From: Kribbella sp. NBC_01245
GTDB lineage: Bacteria > Actinomycetota > Actinomycetes > Propionibacteriales > Kribbellaceae
DNA: 64,000 nucleotides
Direction of reading: 5' to 3'
Assembly (NCBI RefSeq): GCF_036226525.1
Contig: NZ_CP108487.1
Coordinates: forward strand, 7,688,001-7,752,000
The notes below the pieces were generated by a model. The model did not search any database, had not been told where the DNA came from, and saw only the letters and a list, made by a program, of their open reading frames with translations. A program made the position numbers and the translations under genes. Shown here piece after piece: positions 1 through 7,670 of the stretch (position 1 is the stretch's first letter; every line of letters begins with the position of its first letter).

Positions 1-108
1 CGCCATCGCGGCGGCCTCGGTGACCCGGACCAACTCGAGGGCCAGGTTGCGGTCGGGGGCATGCTCATCGACCTCGAGATGGGCAGGAGGCGTGGTGGGG
101 TCGCTCAT
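1..108 (-). CDS. glpX: Class II fructose-1,6-bisphosphatase, N-terminus only
   Basis: Only the first 36 codons are inside the window; the gene runs off the left edge. The reading from the ATG at 108 gives MSDPTTPPAHLEVDEHAP followed by DRNLALELVRVTEAAAMA, which matches the conserved start of GlpX (family pattern: R-x-L-A-x-E-x-x-R-V-T-E-x-A-A). GlpX hydrolyses fructose 1,6-bisphosphate in gluconeogenesis. It is divergent from the DUF4245 gene, a pairing common in actinobacteria. The fragment is short, so the call rests on this motif and the neighbourhood. Confidence 0.8.
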   Translation of the reverse strand, partial: MSDPTTPPAHLEVDEHAPDRNLALELVRVTEAAAMA

Positions 109-179
109 GCCGGGATCGTAACGAACGCCACCGACAGCCCCCGCGCTTTGGCCAAACGGGGACGAGAGAGACTTGTCTC

Positions 180-764
180 ATGACCAGTACCGACAACGAA
201 GCCGCGCGGGTCCGGGCCGAGGCCCTCGCCGCGCGAGCGCAGTCCAAGGCGGACCGGGCGAAGTTCCGCACGGTCCGGAACATGGTCTGGTCCCTGCTGG
301 CCTGTCTTGCCGTCGTCGGCTTCATCGCCGCGGTGACCTGGCGTCCGCACGAAGAGAAGATCACGGCGGTCGACTACAGCAACCACGTCGCCGAAGGCCG
401 CAAACTCGCGACCTGGCTGAAGGCGCCCGAGCCGATGCCCGCCGGCTGGACGGCGACGAGTGCCCAGCTGCGCGCCCCCGAGAACAGCCCGATCACCTGG
501 CACCTCGGCATCATCACGGACGGCAAGAGGTACGTCGGGCTCGAGCAGTCGGACATGGCCGCGCGCAAATTCCTCAGCGACGAGCTCGGCAAAACCACTG
601 ACGATGGCACCTCGACCATCAACGGTGTGACCTGGCAGCGCAAGGCCCTCACCGAGCGGGAGAACGAGCACGCCCTCGTCCTGGCCGGCGCCGGCGTCAC
701 CACCATCGTCGTCGGCAACGCCGGCTATCCCGCCCTGGAAACCCTCGCCACCACTCTCCGCTGA
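180..764 (+). CDS. DUF4245 membrane-anchored protein
   Basis: A 194-residue protein with an alanine- and arginine-rich cytoplasmic N-terminus (about 1-34), one transmembrane helix at about 35-53 (MVWSLLACLAVVGFIAAV) and an extracytoplasmic domain of about 140 residues. Length, single N-terminal helix and position beside glpX and near xseA/xseB fit the actinobacterial DUF4245 family, whose function is not known to me. The shine-dalgarno is weak. The 12 bases before and into the ATG form the palindrome-like GAGACTTGTCTC, which could be a protein binding site or chance. Confidence 0.82.
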   Translation: MTSTDNEAARVRAEALAARAQSKADRAKFRTVRNMVWSLLACLAVVGFIAAVTWRPHEEKITAVDYSNHVAEGRKLATWLKAPEPMPAGWTATSAQLRAPENSPITWHLGIITDGKRYVGLEQSDMAARKFLSDELGKTTDDGTSTINGVTWQRKALTERENEHALVLAGAGVTTIVVGNAGYPALETLATTLR

Positions 765-786
765 CGCTCGCCCTTTGTCGGCTTGC

Positions 787-1107
787 TCAGTCGGCGCCGG
801 CCAGGCGGAGGCCGACGACGCCCGCGACGATCAGGCCTACGCAGAGCACGCGGGTGAGCGTGATCGGCTCGTTGAAGTAGACGATGCCGAGGGTGACGAC
901 GCCGAGTGAGCCGAGGCCGGTCCAGACGGCGTACGCCGTACCGACGGGCAGGCGATCCAGCGTTTTCGAGAGCAGCACCACCGAGATCACGCCGAAGACC
1001 AGGACGCCGGCCGTCGGCCAGAGCCGCGTGAATCCCTCACTGGGCTTGAGGCTCAAGGCGAACGCGATCTCGAACGCGGCCGCCGCGAGCAACATCAACC
1101 ACGCCAT
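787..1107 (-). CDS. SMR family exporter, Gdx/SugE-like
   Basis: A 106-residue protein with four predicted transmembrane helices, the usual size for small multidrug resistance transporters that work as antiparallel dimers. The essential proton/substrate glutamate is at residue 13 (AAFEIAFALSLK) and the helix-3 signature GTAYAVWTG is at about 56-64. The stretch LSLKPSEGFTRLWP resembles the Gdx/SugE guanidinium exporter branch rather than EmrE, though substrate is inference. It starts three bases after the flavodoxin-like gene stops, so the two are co-transcribed and probably share the TetR-controlled promoter near 1750-1800. I saw no guanidine riboswitch. Confidence 0.88.
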   Translation of the reverse strand: MAWLMLLAAAAFEIAFALSLKPSEGFTRLWPTAGVLVFGVISVVLLSKTLDRLPVGTAYAVWTGLGSLGVVTLGIVYFNEPITLTRVLCVGLIVAGVVGLRLAGAD

Positions 1108-1110
1108 TCG

Positions 1111-1749
1111 CTAGGCCGCGTCGCTCTCGACTCGAGGTGCTGTCGCGCCGCGAAGATGGCGAAGCGTGACCGTGGCGACTCGCGCGCCAAGGGCCTCCGC
1201 CGTACGCAGATCGGTCGCGGGCGGAGCCTGCTCGGCGGACAGATCCGAGTCGGACTGCGCCATCGCGCCGAGCCAGCTGCCCAGGCGGTTCAGGTCCTCG
1301 ATACTCGCGGTCGACGAGGACCAGCCGGGATAGAGGTCGAGGCCGACCCAGATCATGCCGTGCTGGGCCGCCAGCATGGTGAAGTCGACCAGGCTGTTCA
1401 GCTTGTCGCCGGACATCGCCTTCGAATTGGTGAAGCCGGCGGCGATCTTGTCGCGCCAGCCCAGGTCGTCGGCCCAGACCTTGGCGCTGGCCTCCGCGAA
1501 CGTCTTGAAGACGGCACTCGGACTGCCCATGTACGTCGGTGCGCCGAAGACGATCGCGTCGGCCGCATCGAGTTCTGCCCAGACGTCATCGGTCAGCTCG
1601 TCCAGCGGGACCAGCCTGGCCTCGACTTCCAAGCCGGCCTCGACGTTCGAGACGGCGGCGGCGCCACGGGCGACGGCCTGCGCCTGCTTCGCGGTGTGGC
1701 CGTAGCCGGAGTGATAGGCGACCGCGATTCGGGCGGTGGTACTGCTCAT
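1111..1749 (-). CDS. Flavodoxin-fold NAD(P)H:quinone oxidoreductase, WrbA-like
   Basis: A 212-residue flavodoxin-like protein. The FMN phosphate loop is near the N-terminus (AVAYHSGYGHTAKQAQAVA), followed by a second flavin-loop motif IVFGAPTYMGSPSAVFKTF, as in WrbA-type quinone reductases. A longer frame extends to 1827, but the ATG at 1749 is preceded by a strong ribosome site (CAGGAGGAA) and begins directly with the flavodoxin domain, so I use it; the extension would run through the regulator's operator. It heads an operon with the SMR exporter and is divergent from a TetR regulator, suggesting response to a quinone or similar toxic compound. Confidence 0.87.
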   Translation of the reverse strand: MSSTTARIAVAYHSGYGHTAKQAQAVARGAAAVSNVEAGLEVEARLVPLDELTDDVWAELDAADAIVFGAPTYMGSPSAVFKTFAEASAKVWADDLGWRDKIAAGFTNSKAMSGDKLNSLVDFTMLAAQHGMIWVGLDLYPGWSSSTASIEDLNRLGSWLGAMAQSDSDLSAEQAPPATDLRTAEALGARVATVTLRHLRGATAPRVESDAA

Positions 1750-1772
1750 GTCGGGTTCCTCCTGAGGTCTTA

Positions 1773-1820
1773 ACGGACTACAGTCCGTCTTGTGAACGAC
1801 CGTACCGGACCACAGTCCGT
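1773..1820. promoter_or_regulatory. Two TetR-type operators, 32 bases apart
   Basis: Site 1 at 1773-1788 reads ACGGACTACAGTCCGT, two perfect 7-base inverted arms around AC. Site 2 at 1805-1820 reads CCGGACCACAGTCCGT, with one intact and one degenerate arm. The centres are 32 bases apart, about three helical turns, so both face the same side of the DNA. They lie between the divergent flavodoxin and TetR genes. Site 2 falls inside the TetR frame if its GTG at 1792 is the start. Binding by the adjacent TetR is inference from position and symmetry. Confidence 0.75.
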
Positions 1821-2466
1821 TTCTCAACGCCCTTCACAGGACCCCTCACAGCGCCCTCCGCAGGGCCCTTCGCAGCGCCGGGATCTGCCGTTGGTCGATG
1901 AGGCACGTCCCGAACGCGCCGACGCGCGCCGAAACCGCCTCAAGGTCCTCGAAGCCGCCGACCGCCTCTTCACCCAGTACGGCGTGAAAAACGTGTCGCT
2001 GGACGCCATCGCCGCCGAGGCCGGAGTCGGCAAGGGAACGGTCTTCCGCCGCTTCGGCGACCGAGCCGGGCTAGCCGTCGCGCTACTAGACGAACGCGAG
2101 CAGGAACTCCAAGCCAAAATGCTGACCGGCCCGCCTCCACTAGGCCCGGGCGCTCCGCCGGCCGAACGCGCCGTCGCCTTCCTGGAGGCCTACCTGGACC
2201 TGCTCGACCGCCACGCAGAGCTATTCGCAGACAGCGAAAACGCCTCCGAAGGCGCCCGCTACCGCATCGGCTCCTACCACCTCTGGCACCGCCACCTAGT
2301 CCTCCTCATCGAGGAAGCCAAGCCGTCCCTCGACGCCGCCTACACCGCCCACGCCCTCCTGGCCCCCCTGGCCGCCGACCTCCACCAGGCCCTCCGCTCA
2401 GACGCCTACGACCTGAACCGCCTAAAAGCCGGCCTCCGCACCCTCACCACAACCGTCCTCACCTAG
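1792..2466 (+). CDS. TetR family regulator
   Basis: Up to 224 residues from GTG 1792. The helix-turn-helix sits at about 50-95, with the family pattern SLDAIAAEAGVGKGTVFRRF, followed by an all-helical ligand domain. Residues 8-30 are a low-complexity Q/P/S/R stretch encoded by short DNA repeats, unusual before a TetR domain. Because the second operator lies at 1805-1820, the real start may be downstream (for example the TTG near 1890). It is divergent from the flavodoxin/SMR operon and most likely represses it and itself. The ligand is not predictable from sequence. Confidence 0.85.
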   Translation: MNDRTGPQSVSQRPSQDPSQRPPQGPSQRRDLPLVDEARPERADARRNRLKVLEAADRLFTQYGVKNVSLDAIAAEAGVGKGTVFRRFGDRAGLAVALLDEREQELQAKMLTGPPPLGPGAPPAERAVAFLEAYLDLLDRHAELFADSENASEGARYRIGSYHLWHRHLVLLIEEAKPSLDAAYTAHALLAPLAADLHQALRSDAYDLNRLKAGLRTLTTTVLT

Positions 2467-2534
2467 CCCGTGTGAGTGCGCGTCTGGACCTAGCCCGGAC
2501 GGTATGAGCGCGCGTCTAGACCTAGCCCGGACGG
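2461..2534. repeat. Short tandem repeat after TetR gene
   Basis: ACCTAGCCCG occurs at 2461, 2488 and 2520. The last two belong to a longer unit: 2476-2502 and 2508-2534 match at about 25 of 27 bases (core GTCTGGACCTAGCCCGGACGG versus GTCTAGACCTAGCCCGGACGG, each spanning the stop region motif). The first copy overlaps the TetR stop codon. The rest of the gap up to xseB shows nothing else. Confidence 0.7.
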
Positions 2535-2595
2535 GTGAGGGTGCCCCTCGGTCGAACCGGCCGACTTGGGCAGGGCAATCGTGGTTCGGTAGGCG

Positions 2596-2919
2596 CTAGT
2601 TGCTGGGTTTTTCGTGGGCGGCTTGGGCCTCGGCGAGGCGTTTGCGGGCGCCGTCGAGCCACTGCTGGCAGGTGGCGGCCAGCTCTTCGCCGCGTTCCCA
2701 GAGGGCAAGGGATTCCTCCAGCGTCGTACCCCCTGCTTCGAGCCTGCGCACAACGTCGACCAGCTCCTCGCGGGCCTGCTCGTACGAGAGCTCAGGCCGC
2801 GCCGGAGTGCCCGCCGCCGAGCCCGCACCGCTCGCCTTCGAGTCCGCACCGCCTGCCTTCGGGCCAGTGCTGGCTGATCCGGCCTCGGCCGCTGCGTCCG
2901 CGCCTGCCTGCTTGCTCAC
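2596..2919 (-). CDS. xseB: Exodeoxyribonuclease VII small subunit
   Basis: A 107-residue protein. The conserved XseB domain covers about 43-100 ([20 protein letters not shown], then [15 protein letters not shown]), a helical hairpin that binds the large subunit. The first 40 residues are an Ala/Gly/Ser-rich extension common in actinobacterial XseB. The start overlaps the xseA stop by four bases (ATGA), so translation is coupled and stoichiometry is probably set this way. Exonuclease VII degrades single-stranded DNA from both ends and acts in mismatch repair and damage processing. Confidence 0.95.
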   Translation of the reverse strand: MSKQAGADAAAEAGSASTGPKAGGADSKASGAGSAAGTPARPELSYEQAREELVDVVRRLEAGGTTLEESLALWERGEELAATCQQWLDGARKRLAEAQAAHEKPSN

Positions 2920-4139
2920 TTGCTCTCCTCGATCGAACTCACCTGGACGTCGAACCGTCCGTCACTGACCCGTGCCTGCAGCGTCTCGCCCGCGCTGACC
3001 TGTCCGACCTCCCGAACGGCACTTCCGTCCGCACGCTGAAGCACCGAGTACCCCCGGTCCAACGTGGCCTTCGGCGACAGGGCTCGCACGCTGGCCAACC
3101 TGTGGGACAGATCGTCTCCGGCTCGGTCCAGCCGATGTGTCAACGTACGACGGCTCCGCTCCACCAGCGCGACAACCTCATCGGAACGCCGTTGCAGGTC
3201 GGACGTCGGCGCCGCGAGCGAAGGTCTGCTCCGGATCGCCGCCAACGCGTGCGCCTCGCGATCCAGCCAGGCGCGGATGGCCCGGTTACCGCGGTCCCGC
3301 AGCTGCCGTACGCCATCGAGCTCCTCGCGCACGTCCGGCACGATCCGCTTGGCCGCGTCTGTCGGGGTGGAGGCGCGTAGGTCCGCCACCAGGTCCAGCA
3401 GGGGCGAATCCGGCTCGTGCCCGATCGCGCTCACCACCGGCTTCTTGCAGGCCGACACGGCGCGGATCAGGCCCTCGTCCGAGAACGGCAGCAGGTCTTC
3501 CAGCGAACCACCGCCGCGCGCGATCACGATCACCTCGACCGAGGCGTCCGCCTCCAGCCGGCGCAACGCGAGCATCACCTCGCCCGCAGCGGACGGCCCC
3601 TGAACCGACGCGTACTCCACCCGGAAAGCGACCGCCGGCCATCGGCGCTTCGCGTTCTCCAGGACGTCGCGCTCGGCCGCGGAATCGCGTCCACAAACCA
3701 GACCGATCGTGTGCGGCAGGAACGGCAGGGCGCGTTTGCGATGAGCCGCGAACAGGCCCTCCGCCGCGAGCAGCTGTTTGAGCCGCTCGATCCGGGCCAG
3801 CAGCTCGCCGATGCCGACATGCCGGATCTCGCTCACGGCCAGCGCGAGAGTGCCACGCCGGGCGAAGAAGTTGGGCTTGGCGTTGACCAGCACCCGCGAC
3901 CCGTCGGTCACCGGTGGATCGACCGCCTCGAAGATCCGCCGGTTGCAGGTGAAGCGCAGCGAGATATCGGCGTCGGTATCCCGCAGCGTGCCGAACACGG
4001 TGCTGGTGCCACGCCCGATCGACACGTCGGTCAGCTGCCCCTCGACCCAGACCGCGCCGAGCTGGTTGATCCAGCTGGCAATACCGTTCGCAATCGTGCG
4101 AACGGCTGCTGGTGCGTCCGGTGAGGTCTCCAATGCCAC
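2916..4139 (-). CDS. xseA: Exodeoxyribonuclease VII large subunit
   Basis: A 407-residue protein. Order of domains: N-terminal OB-fold for single-stranded DNA (about 20-105), catalytic domain (about 120-300) with [17 protein letters not shown] and [20 protein letters not shown], then a long coiled-coil-like arm (about 300-370) and a C-terminal barrel ([16 protein letters not shown]). The aspartates in the catalytic motifs are present, so it looks active. It is the first gene of the xseA-xseB operon and slightly shorter than the enterobacterial protein, as usual in actinobacteria. Confidence 0.95.
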   Translation of the reverse strand: MALETSPDAPAAVRTIANGIASWINQLGAVWVEGQLTDVSIGRGTSTVFGTLRDTDADISLRFTCNRRIFEAVDPPVTDGSRVLVNAKPNFFARRGTLALAVSEIRHVGIGELLARIERLKQLLAAEGLFAAHRKRALPFLPHTIGLVCGRDSAAERDVLENAKRRWPAVAFRVEYASVQGPSAAGEVMLALRRLEADASVEVIVIARGGGSLEDLLPFSDEGLIRAVSACKKPVVSAIGHEPDSPLLDLVADLRASTPTDAAKRIVPDVREELDGVRQLRDRGNRAIRAWLDREAHALAAIRSRPSLAAPTSDLQRRSDEVVALVERSRRTLTHRLDRAGDDLSHRLASVRALSPKATLDRGYSVLQRADGSAVREVGQVSAGETLQARVSDGRFDVQVSSIEESK

Positions 4140-4410
4140 GCCGAGACTCTACGGCGCCCCACCGACATTCCCCGACCACGCCACGACCCCGCCCCCGCCG
4201 CGCCCCTCCTCCACCCCGAACCGGCACCCAATCAAGGGACGCGCAATCAAAGGAACACCCGGCCGTCGCCGAGGCGACCGTGGTGCCGTCGCCCGACCCG
4301 ACCCGATCCGACCCGGTCCGTGGCCACATATACCCGCTACGAGCGGACACGCGCCGTGAGGCGCCGCGTCCGCAGACGACTCGGCCGGGAACTGGGGGGT
4401 GGTGGTGGCG

Positions 4411-4557
4411 ATGATCCACAAGGGTTTCCGGGCAGTGCTGGTTGTGTTGATCCTGCTCGGGCCGCCGGCCTGTAGTGGATCTGGAAGCGGGCCGGTATGC
4501 GAGGCAACCACGCTGGGTGCCGCAACACCGGCGCCGACCAGTGACGCTGACTGCTGA
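4411..4557 (+). CDS. Possible 48-residue secreted or lipoprotein-like peptide
   Basis: An ATG at 4411 follows a G-rich possible ribosome site (GGGGGGTGGTGG) and opens a 48-codon frame: a charged start (MIHKGFR), a hydrophobic run AVLVVLILLGPPAC, then a Ser/Gly/Pro/Thr-rich tail ending in Cys. The cysteine at 21 after a hydrophobic segment suggests a lipobox, but the -2 and -3 prolines are not canonical. It has no recognisable homologue. It lies alone between divergently placed xseA and a convergent TetR gene. The 270 bases upstream (4140-4410) hold no gene, only a C-rich tract and two AATCAA..GGA repeats near 4230-4260. Confidence 0.35.
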   Translation: MIHKGFRAVLVVLILLGPPACSGSGSGPVCEATTLGAATPAPTSDADC

Positions 4558-4569
4558 CCTGCGACGCGA

Positions 4570-5244
4570 TCACGACCGCTCCTCCGGGGGCGACCCCGCC
4601 CCTGGAGACTGCCCCGCCTGAGACCGCCCCGCCGCCGGGGTCCGTTCCGCTGCCGGGGTCCGGTCTGACGGGTTGGTGGAGTCTGACTGGCCGATGACGT
4701 GGCGCACGACGGTTCCGATCAGTTCGTCGATCGGCTCATCGTCGAGGACGTCGGGCAGGGTGAGGTGCTCGACCATCAAGCCGCCGATGGCCAGGTAGAG
4801 GACCAGGGCGGTGGTGCGGTCGCCGGGTAGGCCGGCTGCTTGGTGGAGATCGAGATTCTCCTGCAGGTTGGCCCGGACCCGGCGGGTCAATGACTGTTGC
4901 AGCTCGGGTCTTCGGGTCGCCTCCAAGCGCAGCTCGAGCAGGGCGAGATAGCCGGTGCGATCCTCGGTCAGGCGGCGCCGCAGGAACCGAATCAGCTTGG
5001 TCAGGAACTCCCGGGAAGGCGGCTGGTCCAGATGGGCCGGATCGGGCCCGAGGCGATCGTGGATCCGCAAACTCGCCTGGCCGAGCAGGTCGTCCCGATT
5101 CGCGAAGTAGTTCGTCGCCGTTCCGATCGGCACCCCGGCCGCCTCATCGACGGCGCGATACGTCAGACCGCGAGCGCCGTCGCGGGCCAGCACCTCGATC
5201 GCCGCGTCCACCAGGGCGACGCGTCGTTCGGGATTGCTCCTCAT
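4570..5244 (-). CDS. TetR family regulator
   Basis: A 224-residue protein. The helix-turn-helix is at about 10-55 (RGLTYRAVDEAAGVPIGTAT, then NYFANRDDLL), with a TetR C-terminal domain to about 185 and a Pro/Ala/Ser-rich low-complexity tail of about 38 residues with repeated R-T-P-A-A units. The ribosome site GGAGGTTCCG precedes ATG 5244. It is divergent from a dihydrofolate-reductase-like gene with a nested palindrome between them, so it probably represses that gene and itself. Confidence 0.9.
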   Translation of the reverse strand: MRSNPERRVALVDAAIEVLARDGARGLTYRAVDEAAGVPIGTATNYFANRDDLLGQASLRIHDRLGPDPAHLDQPPSREFLTKLIRFLRRRLTEDRTGYLALLELRLEATRRPELQQSLTRRVRANLQENLDLHQAAGLPGDRTTALVLYLAIGGLMVEHLTLPDVLDDEPIDELIGTVVRHVIGQSDSTNPSDRTPAAERTPAAGRSQAGQSPGAGSPPEERS

Positions 5245-5260
5245 CGGAACCTCCTTGGGT

Positions 5261-5296
5261 AACCACTGAGCTCAGAGTACTCTGCTCGTAGTGGTT
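5261..5296. promoter_or_regulatory. Nested palindrome, candidate TetR operator
   Basis: Outer arms AACCACT (5261-5267) and AGTGGTT (5290-5296) enclose a perfect 12-base palindrome CAGAGTACTCTG (5273-5284). It occupies the whole space between the divergent TetR gene and the reductase gene, directly upstream of the latter's ribosome site (AAGGAGG, 5301-5307). Occupancy would block both promoters. Binding by the neighbouring TetR is inference. Confidence 0.7.
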
Positions 5297-5315
5297 TACT
5301 AAGGAGGCGAGCTTC

Positions 5316-5903
5316 ATGCGAGAACTGACTTACTTCACCGCGTCGACACTCGACGGTTTCGTGGCCGATCCCTCGGGCGGGGATCCAACCGATACGAGCC
5401 CGGGCGGGTTCTTCCTCAGTCAGGGTGATCACTCCGAGCCGCTGATCACCGCCTACCCGGAGACGTTGCCGGGCGTCGTCCGGGAGCATCTCGGTCTCGA
5501 CGCGGAGAACAAGGTTTTCGACACGGTCCTGATGGGCCGCAAGACCTGGGAGCTCGGCGTGCGGATGGGCTCGGCGAATCCCTATCCCCGGTTGCGAACC
5601 GTCGTTTTCTCCCGGCAGGGCAGGCAAAGTCCGGAGGTCGAGTTCGTTGCGCGCGATCCAGTGGAGGCCGTGCGAGAGCTCAAGCAGGGCAGCGGTCTGG
5701 GCATCTGGTTATGCGGCGGCGGCGGTTTGGCTGAGTCACTGTGGTCCGAGATCGACGTGCTGGTGGTGAAAGTGAATCCGGTGCTGATCGGTGCCGGGAT
5801 CAAGCTTTTCGATGGCGGCGGGTTCGACATTCGCCGGCTGCACTTGATCGACCATCAGGTGTACGACAGCGGAGTGGCGGTGATGACCTATCGCAAGGCG
5901 TGA
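5316..5903 (+). CDS. Dihydrofolate reductase family protein (RibD C-terminal domain)
   Basis: A 195-residue single-domain protein of the RibD-C/DHFR-like fold. Visible motifs are RELTYFTASTLDGFVADPSG at the N-terminus, VLMGRKTWELG around 72 and the NADPH-binding IWLCGGGGLAESL around 130. Such stand-alone proteins are predicted NADPH-dependent reductases of unknown substrate; they are usually neither FolA nor the riboflavin enzyme. AAGGAGG lies eight bases before ATG. It is divergent from, and likely controlled by, the TetR at 4570-5244. Confidence 0.88.
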   Translation: MRELTYFTASTLDGFVADPSGGDPTDTSPGGFFLSQGDHSEPLITAYPETLPGVVREHLGLDAENKVFDTVLMGRKTWELGVRMGSANPYPRLRTVVFSRQGRQSPEVEFVARDPVEAVRELKQGSGLGIWLCGGGGLAESLWSEIDVLVVKVNPVLIGAGIKLFDGGGFDIRRLHLIDHQVYDSGVAVMTYRKA

Positions 5904-5959
5904 AAACCCTTTGTCGACAAGGGAATCGGCCTGTCACTCTGGGGTTGTGATCACCTCCT

Positions 5960-5992
5960 GAGAGGTCGCTCGGACAGGGCGGGCGACCTCTC
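5960..5992 (+). terminator. Hairpin terminator after reductase gene
   Basis: GAGAGGTCGC (5960-5969) pairs perfectly with GCGACCTCTC (5983-5992) across a 13-base loop, 57 bases after the reductase stop codon. There is no long T-run, which is common for terminators in high-GC actinobacteria. A regulatory role for the downstream ispH leader is also possible. Confidence 0.6.
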
Positions 5993-6069
5993 GTCCATGC
6001 CACGGAGTGCTCGGCGGGCGTGACCTCGCTCACGCCTGCCGAGCGTGCTCGCAGCTTGGTCAGCAGCGC

Positions 6070-6194
6070 AGACCGCAATGTGGGAACGACGCGGACCGCA
6101 GTCTGGCAACAGCGTGGACCGCAGTGTGGCAACAGCGTGGACCGCAGTGGCAACAGCGTGGACTGCAGTGCGGCAACAGGGTGGAGTGCAGCGT
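6070..6194 (+). repeat. 23-base tandem repeat array in the ispH leader
   Basis: Five units plus a partial one: AGACCGCAATGTGGGAACG.. at 6070, GGACCGCAGTCTGGCAACAG.. at 6093, GGACCGCAGTGTGGCAACAG.. at 6116, a 21-base unit at 6139, and GGACTGCAGTGCGGCAACAG.. at 6160, fading after 6183. The period is 23 bases with one two-base deletion. The array ends about 45 bases before the ispH start. There are no spacers, so this is not a CRISPR array; it looks like a minisatellite whose copy number could vary. Confidence 0.85.
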
Positions 6195-6241
6195 GGACGA
6201 CGGATGCGGCGCGGGTTTCACCGCCACGTAGGATGGGGGTC

Positions 6242-7267
6242 GTGACTGCCCAGCCTGAGACCACCGTTTCGACGACGACCGCGCCTACGGGGAAGCGGGT
6301 TCTGCTCGCGGCTCCGCGTGGATACTGCGCCGGCGTCGACCGGGCCGTGGTGGCGGTCGAGAAGGCCCTGGATCTGTACGGTCCGCCGGTCTACGTGCGC
6401 AAGGAGATCGTGCACAACAAGCATGTCGTGCAGACACTCGAGCGTCGCGGCGCGATCTTCGTCGAGGAGACCGACGAGGTGCCCGAGGGCGAGACCGTGA
6501 TCTTCTCCGCCCATGGTGTCGCCCCGGTGGTGCACCAGGAGGCGGCGGCCCGGCAGCTCAAGACGATCGACGCGACCTGCCCGCTGGTGACCAAGGTTCA
6601 CATCGAGGCGAAGCGGTTCGCGGCCGACGACTTCGACATCCTGCTGATCGGTCACGACGGCCACGAAGAGGTCATCGGGACCAGCGGCGAGGCCCCGGAG
6701 CACGTCACGCTCGTCGACGGCCCGGCCGACGTGCCGAATGTGGTGGTGCGCGATCCGGAGAAGGTCGTCTGGCTGTCGCAGACCACCCTGTCGGTCGACG
6801 AGACGATGGAGACGGTGCGACGCCTGCGCGAGCGCTTCCCGTCGCTGCAGGACCCGCCCAGCGACGACATCTGCTACGCCACCCAGAACCGGCAGGTCGC
6901 AGTCAAGAAGCTCGCGCCGGAGGTCGAGCTGATGCTCGTCGTCGGCTCGCGCAACTCGTCGAACTCGGTCCGCCTGGTCGAGGTCGCCATCGAGCACGGC
7001 GCGAACGCCGGCTACCTGGTCGACTACGCCGACGAGATCGACGAAGCCTGGCTCGAGGGCGTTCAGTCGGTCGGCCTGACCAGTGGCGCGAGCGTTCCCG
7101 AGGTGCTGGTCCGCGACGTGCTGAGCTGGCTGGCCGAGCGCGGCTACGGCGAGGTGCAAGAGGTCACCACCGCCGAGGAGAGCCTGGTCTTCTCCCTCCC
7201 TCGCGAACTCCGCTCCGAACTCAAAGCCCGCGGCCTAGCCACCACCGGCGTCTCCGACCGCGCCTAA
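6242..7267 (+). CDS. ispH: 4-hydroxy-3-methylbut-2-enyl diphosphate reductase
   Basis: A 341-residue protein from GTG 6242, which has GGATGGGGG just upstream; an in-frame ATG at 6233 lacks a ribosome site. The frame continues open upstream through the repeat array, but that part is not protein-like. The three cysteines that hold the iron-sulfur cluster are in [22 protein letters not shown] and ICYATQNRQ, and the catalytic glutamate/histidine motifs ([19 protein letters not shown]) are present. It catalyses the last step of the non-mevalonate isoprenoid pathway. It is monocistronic here, ending in a repeat-rich gap. Confidence 0.96.
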   Translation: MTAQPETTVSTTTAPTGKRVLLAAPRGYCAGVDRAVVAVEKALDLYGPPVYVRKEIVHNKHVVQTLERRGAIFVEETDEVPEGETVIFSAHGVAPVVHQEAAARQLKTIDATCPLVTKVHIEAKRFAADDFDILLIGHDGHEEVIGTSGEAPEHVTLVDGPADVPNVVVRDPEKVVWLSQTTLSVDETMETVRRLRERFPSLQDPPSDDICYATQNRQVAVKKLAPEVELMLVVGSRNSSNSVRLVEVAIEHGANAGYLVDYADEIDEAWLEGVQSVGLTSGASVPEVLVRDVLSWLAERGYGEVQEVTTAEESLVFSLPRELRSELKARGLATTGVSDRA

Positions 7268-7272
7268 CCCCA

Positions 7273-7650
7273 ACCGCGCCTGACGGCCTCCACCCTGGGC
7301 CGCCTGACGGACCTGACCCAGCCCGCCTGCGGGCGTAAGCGGCACCGCCCAACCCGGGCCGGCCGGCCGCCTCAGGGACCTGCCCCGGCTGCCCGCGGGT
7401 GTAATGAGGCGGCCTGAGGGGCCCAACCCGCCCGCCTGATGTACCGAACCCGGGTTTGCCTGCGCGGTCCAATCCGGCCGCCCGATGGACCTGACGCGGC
7501 TGTCTGCGTGGGTGAGTCCGCAGCCCGCCGGGCTTAACCCGGCAGCCCGACCGGCCAATCCGGCGGTCTGACGGGCCAATCCGGCGGTCTGACGGGCCAA
7601 ACCTGGCTGTCCGACGGGTCGACCCGGTTGTCTGTTGGCATTGGGTGGCC
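7273..7650. repeat. Degenerate about 21-base satellite-like repeats
   Basis: This gap between two converging genes is filled with variants of a unit of the form AA(C/T)CCGGC(G/C)G(T/C)C(T/C)GACGGGCC. Two exact copies of CCAATCCGGCGGTCTGACGG lie near 7554-7594; weaker copies occur near 7280, 7305, 7470, 7535 and 7600. Minus-strand frames through it give Q-T-A-G-L-A repeats that look like read-through of the DNA repeat, not a protein. No gene is supported. Confidence 0.65.
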
Positions 7651-7670
7651 GCATGGCGGGGGTGTCCGGT

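Noticed and set aside
787-1107. Guanidine riboswitch for the SMR gene
   Set aside because: The gene is second in its operon and no riboswitch-like leader is visible at the operon start; a TetR operator explains control better.
6070-6194. CRISPR-like repeat array
   Set aside because: Units are directly adjacent without unique spacers and diverge gradually, so it is a tandem repeat.
7235-7654. Minus-strand gene with Q-T-A-G-L-A repeats
   Set aside because: The repeats are the translation of the DNA minisatellite; no start signal and overlap with ispH.
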